64,000 nucleotides of DNA from Flavobacteriales bacterium. GTDB taxonomy: Bacteria > Bacteroidota > Bacteroidia > Flavobacteriales_F > PHOS-HE28. The DNA is taken from positions 434,001-498,000 of the forward strand of contig JADKJM010000019.1 in NCBI GenBank assembly GCA_016721005.1, given 5' to 3'. The notes below the pieces were generated by a model. The model saw only the letters and a list, made by a program, of their open reading frames with translations. It was not told the origin of the DNA and made no database searches. Below are positions 58,620 through 64,000 of the stretch, one piece after another. The position numbers and the translations under genes are program-made. Within the stretch, counting starts at the first letter, position 1. The number at the start of each line of letters is the position of its first letter.

Positions 58620-60056
58620 CTAGGGCAAACTGCTTAGAAGAAGTTGAACGGAAGGATCCACGAGATCGAGGATCGGCGCAGGGTACACCCCAAGGATCAA
58701 CGTGATCGCGATCAGCGTGACCAGGAACAGGTGGTCGCGGTTCGATGCATCGGGCATCTCCAACTGCCACTTGTCCGGACCGAGCATCACGCGCTGGTAG
58801 GCGTAGAGCATGTAGATGGCACCCAATACGATCGTGCTTACCGCAACGACCGCGAGCCAGCCGTTCACCTGCCACAAGCCCAGGAACATCAGCCACTCAC
58901 CGATGAAGCTCTGCGTTAACGGCAGCGCCACCGCATTCAGCAGCACCAGCAGGAACAAGGCCGCCAGTCGTGGGGTGCGCACTTTCAAACCGCCCATCGC
59001 GTCCATCTCGCTGCTACCCACGCGCTCCTTCAGTGCGCTGCACAGGTATAACGTGCATAGCACCAGGATGGAGTGTGCGAAGGCTTGGTAGAGCGACCCG
59101 GTGATACCGTAGCTGTTCCACGCGAAGAGTCCGGCGCATATCAACCCGACGTGGCTCAGCGAAGAGTACGCGATCAGGCGCTTCAGGTCCCATTGGCGGA
59201 ATGCGATGATACCACCGTACACGGCCCCGATCAGGCTGAGGGCGATCACCGTTTCACGCCAGAAGGCCACTCCATCGGGCACGATCGGGAAGACGAGCTT
59301 GATCACGCCGTACAGTCCCATCTTCAGCATCACGGCGGCCAGGACCATGGTGCCCTGCATCGGGGCCATGGTGTACGTATCCGGTTGCCAACTGTGGAAG
59401 GGGAAGATGGGCAGCTTGATCGCGAAAGCGAGGAAGAGCACCCAGAAGAGCCAGTGCTGCACACCGATCGGAAGGTTCAGCGCAGCGAGTGCCGAGAAGT
59501 CGCTGTTCATCGTCGGACCCTGGGACATGCAATAGATGATCCCGAAAAGAAGGGACAGCCCACCGAGCAGGGTGTAGATGAAGAAGCGGATCGTGATCGC
59601 ACGTCGCCGTTCCCCTCCCCAATACAAGAGCAGGAAGAAGACCGGGATCAGTGTGAGCTCATAGAAGATGTAGAAGAGCAACGCATTCTGCGCCATGAAC
59701 ACACCGAGGAGGAAGGTCTGCGTGTATAGGAGCAATGCATTCACCAAGGAGGGATGCTGCAACTTCTCCCCGTATCCGGTACCGATGATGAACGGGAACA
59801 CCACCGCAGTGAGGATCAGCATCAACAAGCCCACGCCATCGTAGCCCATCACGAAACGCAGGCCCCACGCAGGCACCCAATCATGATCAGCGAGAACCAC
59901 AGGGGATCCAGCGTATGTGGCCCATGCCATCAGAACCACCGCCAACGTTGCCAAGGACGAGATCAGCGCCACGGAACGCGCATGCTTCGTAGGTCGCAGG
60001 ACCACCAGCAGTGTGGCTGCGAGGAAGGGGATGAGCAGGAGGAGCGCGGCGATCAT
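58620..60056 (-). CDS. nuoM: NADH-quinone oxidoreductase subunit M
   Basis: An antiporter-like proton-pumping subunit of complex I, 478 residues and apparently intact. LVNALLLYTQTFLLGVFMAQ, LIPVFFLLLYWGGERRRA, AIKLPIFPFHSWQPDTYTMAP and LIAYSSLSHVGLICAGL are the conserved blocks, including the Lys of the trans-membrane half-channel and the helix-break sequence. The ATG at 60056 lies one base downstream of the nuoL stop. Confidence 0.96.
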   Translation of the reverse strand: MIAALLLLIPFLAATLLVVLRPTKHARSVALISSLATLAVVLMAWATYAGSPVVLADHDWVPAWGLRFVMGYDGVGLLMLILTAVVFPFIIGTGYGEKLQHPSLVNALLLYTQTFLLGVFMAQNALLFYIFYELTLIPVFFLLLYWGGERRRAITIRFFIYTLLGGLSLLFGIIYCMSQGPTMNSDFSALAALNLPIGVQHWLFWVLFLAFAIKLPIFPFHSWQPDTYTMAPMQGTMVLAAVMLKMGLYGVIKLVFPIVPDGVAFWRETVIALSLIGAVYGGIIAFRQWDLKRLIAYSSLSHVGLICAGLFAWNSYGITGSLYQAFAHSILVLCTLYLCSALKERVGSSEMDAMGGLKVRTPRLAALFLLVLLNAVALPLTQSFIGEWLMFLGLWQVNGWLAVVAVSTIVLGAIYMLYAYQRVMLGPDKWQLEMPDASNRDHLFLVTLIAITLILGVYPAPILDLVDPSVQLLLSSLP

Positions 60057-60057
60057 C

Positions 60058-61938
60058 TCAGTTGCTCAAGAAGGTGATGACGAGGAAGAGGATGATGCCC
60101 GCGACCATGGCCAGCAAATGGAAACTCGCGTTACCGGTCTGCAGTTGCGCACCACGTTGCCCACACGCAGCGCGGCTTCGCCCACGCCGTTCATCAAGGG
60201 GACCATGATCCGCAACTCGCCGATGGAATGGAAGTGTTCACTTAACCAGCCGTAGGGTTGCTCGAAGAGCGCAGCATACAGTTCATCCACGCGCCAGCGC
60301 TGTGCGTCAGGGCGCTTCAAGAGCGGCATGTCGGCTTCATCGCCCTCCAAGGTGGTACGCTTCACGAAGCGGCCATAGGCGAAGGCGATCGTCGTGAACA
60401 CAAGCACTGCTGTGATCCCCATCAGGATCCATTCGGTCGATGCGCTCAGTTCGATCTCCTCGGACCGGATGGCATCGGCGGCGGTCTCCAGGAAGTGCTT
60501 CATCGGCTCGTGCCCGCCGAAGAGGTGCGGCAGGTTCAGCACCCCACCGACCACGCTCAACACGGCCAGCACCATCAACGGCACCGTCATCGTAAGCGGA
60601 CTTTCGTCGCGCATGCGCCTTGCCGCGATATGTTCCATAGAACACCAGGAACAGCAGGCGGAACATGTAGAACGTGGTGAGCACCGCACCGAACACCAGC
60701 AGCCCGAAAGCCACGGGCGAATGTTGGAAGGCATGGGCAAGGATGAGGTCCTTGCTGAAGAAACCGCTCATCAGCGGAAGTCCGGAGATCGCGATGGTGC
60801 CGATGAAGAAGGTGACGAAGGTGATTCTGATCGAGCCTTTCAACCCGCCCATCTTCCGGATGTCCTGTTCGCCGCCCAAGGCGTGGATCACACTACCGGC
60901 AGCCAGGAAGAGCAGGGCTTTGAAGAAGGCGTGCGTGGTCACATGGAACATGGCCGCGCTGTACGCGCCCATGCCCAGCGCCGCGAACATGTAGCCCAAC
61001 TGGCTCACCGTGGAATACGCCAGCACCTTCTTGATGTCGTTCTGGAAGAGCCCGATGCTCGCTGCGAGCAATGCGGTCGCTGTTCCGGTCCACAGGATCA
61101 CATCGCAGGTGAACGGCACCAGTTCGAAGAGCACCGAGCTGCGCACCACCAGGAAGATGCCAGCGGTGACCATGGTCGCGGCGTGGATCAGTGCGCTCAC
61201 CGGCGTGGGACCCGCCATGGCATCGGGCAGCCAGGTGAAGAGCGGGATCTGCGCGCTCTTACCCGTGGCCCCGAAGAAGAGCAGGAGCGTGATGGCGAGC
61301 AGCCCCCATGCGGGGATCGAGTGTGCCTGTTCCATCACTGCGGCGTATTCCAAGGTGCCGAGGAAATGGAAGAGCAGCGCCATGGCGAGCACCATGCCCA
61401 CATCGCCGATGCGGTTCATGACGAAGGCCTTCCGCGCAGCGTAGTTGTAATCGGGTGTGGTGTACCAGAAACCGATGAGGAGGTAACTGCACAGACCGAC
61501 GCCTTCCCAACCGATGAAGGTCACGAGGAAGTTGGAGCCCATCACCAACATCAGCATCGCGAAGCTGAACAGGTTCAGCTGCGCGAAGAAGGTCGGTGCG
61601 CGCTCGTCGTCGTGCATGTACCCGATGGAGTAGAGGTGGATCAGTGCACCCACGCCGGTCACGATCAACATCATCGTCAACGACAACGCATCGATGCGCA
61701 GCGCCAACGGGATATCCATGCCCGTGATGTTGAGCCAATCCAGGATCCGCACAGTGCGCCCACCGGCTTCGGTATCGAACCCGGAGAAGAGGATGACCGT
61801 GGCAACGAAGGAGATAGCGATCAGCGCCGTGGCGATCGAGCCTGCGACGGTCGCGCTGAGCTTGCGACGCAAGGCGGACAACAGGACCGCCCCCGCCAAT
61901 GGCAGGGCGGGCACCAGCATCGCGAGGAGGTCCGTCAT
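60058..61938 (-). CDS. nuoL: NADH-quinone oxidoreductase subunit L (two frameshifts)
   Basis: The largest antiporter-like complex I subunit, with the C-terminal lateral helix. The N-terminal part covers FIGWEGVGLCSYLLIGFWY, PDAMAGPTPVSALIHAATMV and LAYSTVSQLGYMFAALGMG. At about 60618 an extra base breaks the frame after FYGTYRGKAH; it resumes with MRDESPLTMTVPLMVLAVL. A missing base at about 60143 shifts it back, giving LQTGNASFHLLAMVAGIIL and a stop at 60058-60060. Corrected length about 626. Start ATG 61938 overlaps the nuoK stop (TGATG); ATG 61944 is an alternative. Confidence 0.9.
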
Positions 61939-62271
61939 CACCATTTCAAGCGGTTCAATTGGTTCACGTCCACACTATCCACATTGCGCTTCATCATCAC
62001 CAGGATGGCCAAGCCGACGGTCACTTCCGCAGCGGCCACGAGCATGATGAAGAACACGAAGACCTGTGCCCGCGGATCGCTGTGGTATGCGCTGAACGCC
62101 GTGAGCAAGAGGTTCACACTATTGAACATCAACTCCAGGCACATGAGGATGATGATCGTGTTGCGACGGAACACCACACCGGCTATGCCGATGCTGAACA
62201 AGAGGAAGCTCAGGATCACGTAGTGCTCCAGCGGAACAACACGAATGGCGGTGATGATGCCTTCGTTCCAT
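61938..62271 (-). CDS. nuoK: NADH-quinone oxidoreductase subunit K (probable frameshift at start)
   Basis: A three-helix complex I subunit. ILSFLLFSIGIAGVVFRRN, IIILMCLELMFNSVNLLLTAF with the conserved Glu in helix 2, and VFFIMLVAAAEVTVGLAILV are clear. The intact frame from a GTG at 62219 would give a 93-residue protein that starts inside helix 1; removing one extra base at 62265 instead gives a start at 62271 reading MEEGIITAIRVVPLEHYVIL, about 110 residues, as expected for Bacteroidota. The exact 5' boundary with nuoJ is not resolved by this sequence. Confidence 0.88.
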
Positions 62272-62273
62272 GG

Positions 62274-62818
62274 TCAAGCCTTCCGTCATGGGCGATGCCC
62301 TTCCTGGGAAGCCCATGGTTGCTGGAACTTCCTCCTTCTTCGCCAACATCACCACGCCCACCATCGCGCTGAGGAAGAGCACGCTGCTCACCTCGAACGG
62401 CAGGAGGAATTCCTTAAAGAGGACATGCCGACGCTGCGCACGAGACCGACGCCAGGGTCGAATTCATTCGCCGGTGTGATGTTGATCCCATGACGCATGG
62501 CCGCCATAAGCGTGAGGAAGAACAAGCCGCCCGCAAGTACCGCTGCCACGCGCGTGTGCCCAAGGTCTTCATCGGTTCGGTGGCCTTGTTCAGGTTCAGG
62601 AGCATGATCACGAAGAGGAAGAGCACCATGATCGCGCCCGTGTACACGATGATGTGCACCATCGCGAGGAACTGCGCGTTCAGCAGGATGTAGTGCCCGG
62701 CGATGCTGAGGAAGCAGACGATCAGCGCGATCACGCTGTTGATCGGGCTGCGCGCGCTCACCACGATCAGCGCACTGATGATGCTGATGGCGGCGAAGAG
62801 GTAGAAGAACGCGAGCAT
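62274..62818 (-). CDS. nuoJ: NADH-quinone oxidoreductase subunit J (frameshifted)
   Basis: A complex I membrane subunit. The N-terminal part FFYLFAAISIISALIVVSA, SVIALIVCFLSIAGHYILL and VHIIVYTGAIMVLFLFVIML is typical. The frame breaks at about 62550; a missing base there restores VAAVLAGGLFFLTLMAAMRH, and another missing base at about 62424 restores LFKEFLLPFEVSSVLFLSAM and GVVMLAKKEE. A third indel is needed to meet the TGA at 62274-62276. Corrected length about 181 residues. The gene lies between nuoI and nuoK in the standard order. Confidence 0.86.
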
Positions 62819-62824
62819 CCGGTC

Positions 62825-63412
62825 CTAACGATTGTGCGCGTAACGATTTTCCTGTTTGAACGTGATCACGTCCGGCGTCTGGCGCTTGCTCACGTCCACA
62901 CGTTTCGTGGGATCCATGGGCTCCACCAGTTCATCCTTCCCGAACACGAAGGGCATGCGCAAGTAATCCGCTTGAACGATACGGTCCGTAAGGAAGATGG
63001 CCTCCTTCGGGCAGGCCTCTTCGCAATCGCCACAGAAGATGCACCGCAGCATGTCGATCTCATAGATGCGGGCGTACTTCTCCTCGCGGTACAAATGCTC
63101 TTCGCCCGGCTTGCGCTCGGCAGCCACCATCGTGATCGCTTCCGCCGGACAGGCCACGGCGCATAGCCCACAGGCCGTGCAGCGCTCGCGTCCCTTCTCG
63201 TCGCGTTTCAAGATGTGTTGGCCCCTATAGATCTCCGCGATGGGCCGCTTCTGCTCCGGGTATTGGATCGTGGGTTTCTTGCGGAAGAAGTGGCGGATGG
63301 TGATGGACAGGCCGCCAACGATCGCGGGCAGGTAGATGCGCTCCATGAGCGTCATCTTCTTGTCGCTCACCACGCGGGAGCGGTTCGTCAACGGTTGCAT
63401 CGTGGCGCCCAT
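62825..63412 (-). CDS. nuoI: NADH-quinone oxidoreductase subunit I
   Basis: The peripheral-arm subunit with two [4Fe-4S] clusters (N6a and N6b). The binding cysteines are Cys78, Cys81, Cys84, Cys88 in CTACGLCAVACPAEA and Cys124, Cys127, Cys130, Cys134 in CIFCGDCEEACPKEA. 195 residues, intact. EMDLMRC-like ARIYEIDMLRC precedes the second cluster. The ATG at 63412 is two bases after the nuoH stop. Confidence 0.97.
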   Translation of the reverse strand: MGATMQPLTNRSRVVSDKKMTLMERIYLPAIVGGLSITIRHFFRKKPTIQYPEQKRPIAEIYRGQHILKRDEKGRERCTACGLCAVACPAEAITMVAAERKPGEEHLYREEKYARIYEIDMLRCIFCGDCEEACPKEAIFLTDRIVQADYLRMPFVFGKDELVEPMDPTKRVDVSKRQTPDVITFKQENRYAHNR

Positions 63413-63413
63413 C

Positions 63414-64000
63414 TCAGTGGTTGAAGAGGTAATGGATGCCGCCAGTGAGCAGGATGTTCAGGATACCCAAGGGGATCAGCTTCTTCCAACCCAGGTTCAT
63501 CAACTGGTCGAAGCGGAAGCGAGGCACCGACCAACGCACCCACATGAAGAAGAAGATGAAGAAGAAGGTCTTGGCGAACATCGCCGCGACACCGATGATC
63601 GCCGCCACGTTCGGATCGAGGCCCAAGGATGCCAGGCCCGGCACATGGTAACCGCCGAAGTACAGCGTGGTGATCACCGCGCTGCTGATGAACATGTTGG
63701 TGTACTCCGCGAAGAGGTAGAAGCCCAGGCGCATGCTGCTGAACTCCGTGTGATAGCCGCCCACGAGCTCCGTCTCACACTCGGGCATGTCGAAGGGTGC
63801 GCGGTTGGTCTCGGCGAAGGCGCACACGAGGAACAGCAGGAATCCGAGCGGTTGTTGAATGATGCCCCAGCCGTGCGCGATCTGGTAGTCCACGATCCCG
63901 CTTAGGCTCAGCGTGCCGGTAAGCATCACCAGCGCCACGATGCTCAGGCCCATGCCGAGTTCGTAGCTCACCATCTGGCTCGCGGCGCGCACAGCGCCCA
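63414..64000 (-). CDS. nuoH: NADH-quinone oxidoreductase subunit H, C-terminal part (cut by window edge)
   Basis: The quinone-proximal membrane subunit of complex I. The readable part begins GAVRAASQMVSYELGMGL, has FAETNRAPFDMPECETELV with the conserved acidic residues of the quinone tunnel, YHTEFSSMRLGFYLFAEY, and ends RWSVPRFRFDQLMNLGWK and the last helix. The N-terminal half lies outside the window. Confidence 0.95.
   Translation of the reverse strand, partial: GAVRAASQMVSYELGMGLSIVALVMLTGTLSLSGIVDYQIAHGWGIIQQPLGFLLFLVCAFAETNRAPFDMPECETELVGGYHTEFSSMRLGFYLFAEYTNMFISSAVITTLYFGGYHVPGLASLGLDPNVAAIIGVAAMFAKTFFFIFFFMWVRWSVPRFRFDQLMNLGWKKLIPLGILNILLTGGIHYLFNH

Noticed and set aside
1..64000. tRNA, rRNA, CRISPR or transposon genes
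   Set aside because: I found no cloverleaf, rRNA segment, regularly spaced repeat array or transposase-like protein; absence by eye is not proof.

Overview
The window is a GC-rich stretch of a Bacteroidota chromosome, most likely a high-GC member of the order Flavobacteriales. The evidence is a GldH gliding lipoprotein beside holB, a PSP1 (RicT-type) gene and a class A penicillin-binding protein; a secreted protein with a type IX secretion (T9SS) C-terminal sorting domain; an exbB-exbD-exbD-tonB-phosphate-binding-TPR cluster; the ileS / DksA-like / lspA order; and repeated TAnnTTTG-type -7 boxes in front of genes. I saw no tRNA, rRNA, CRISPR array, transposase or phage gene.

Layout. 1-6.9 kb: housekeeping genes (pheS end, cyclophilin, cvpA, pgk, holB, PSP1 gene, gldH). 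6.9-9.3 kb: PBP1A. 9.4-26.2 kb: a surface-glycan region. It holds five polytopic GT-C-like glycosyltransferases, two further polytopic membrane proteins and three GT2 glycosyltransferases, all embedded around the two subunits of a 3-oxoacid CoA-transferase (scoA, scoB), which three tandem GT-C paralogs push 5.4 kb apart. 26-46.8 kb: mixed metabolic and translation genes (exonuclease, serine hydrolase, lipB, Pgi/Pmi-type isomerase, ParE-type toxin-antitoxin pair, lysS, nitrilase, class III aminotransferase, a large lamin-tail secreted protein, asd, lspA, a histone-H1-like DksA protein, ileS). 47-54 kb: T9SS cargo and the TonB energising cluster. 54-57.2 kb: a permease, then a small island with a second toxin-antitoxin pair and a YwqK-like gene, bounded by a duplicated nuoN 3' end. 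57.2-64 kb: complex I genes nuoH-I-J-K-L-M-N on the minus strand.

Two points affect how the sequence should be read. First, several essential genes (holB, PSP1 gene, ileS, nuoJ, nuoK, nuoL, nuoN) and one glycosyltransferase carry single-base frameshifts that cluster locally, while long stretches between them are clean; this looks more like locally poor consensus than genuine decay. Second, some real-looking oddities are independent of that: in-frame palindromic repeat insertions in ileS, the nuoN-tail duplication around a toxin-antitoxin island, the GT-C array between scoA and scoB, and lysine-rich histone-like tails on two unrelated proteins.
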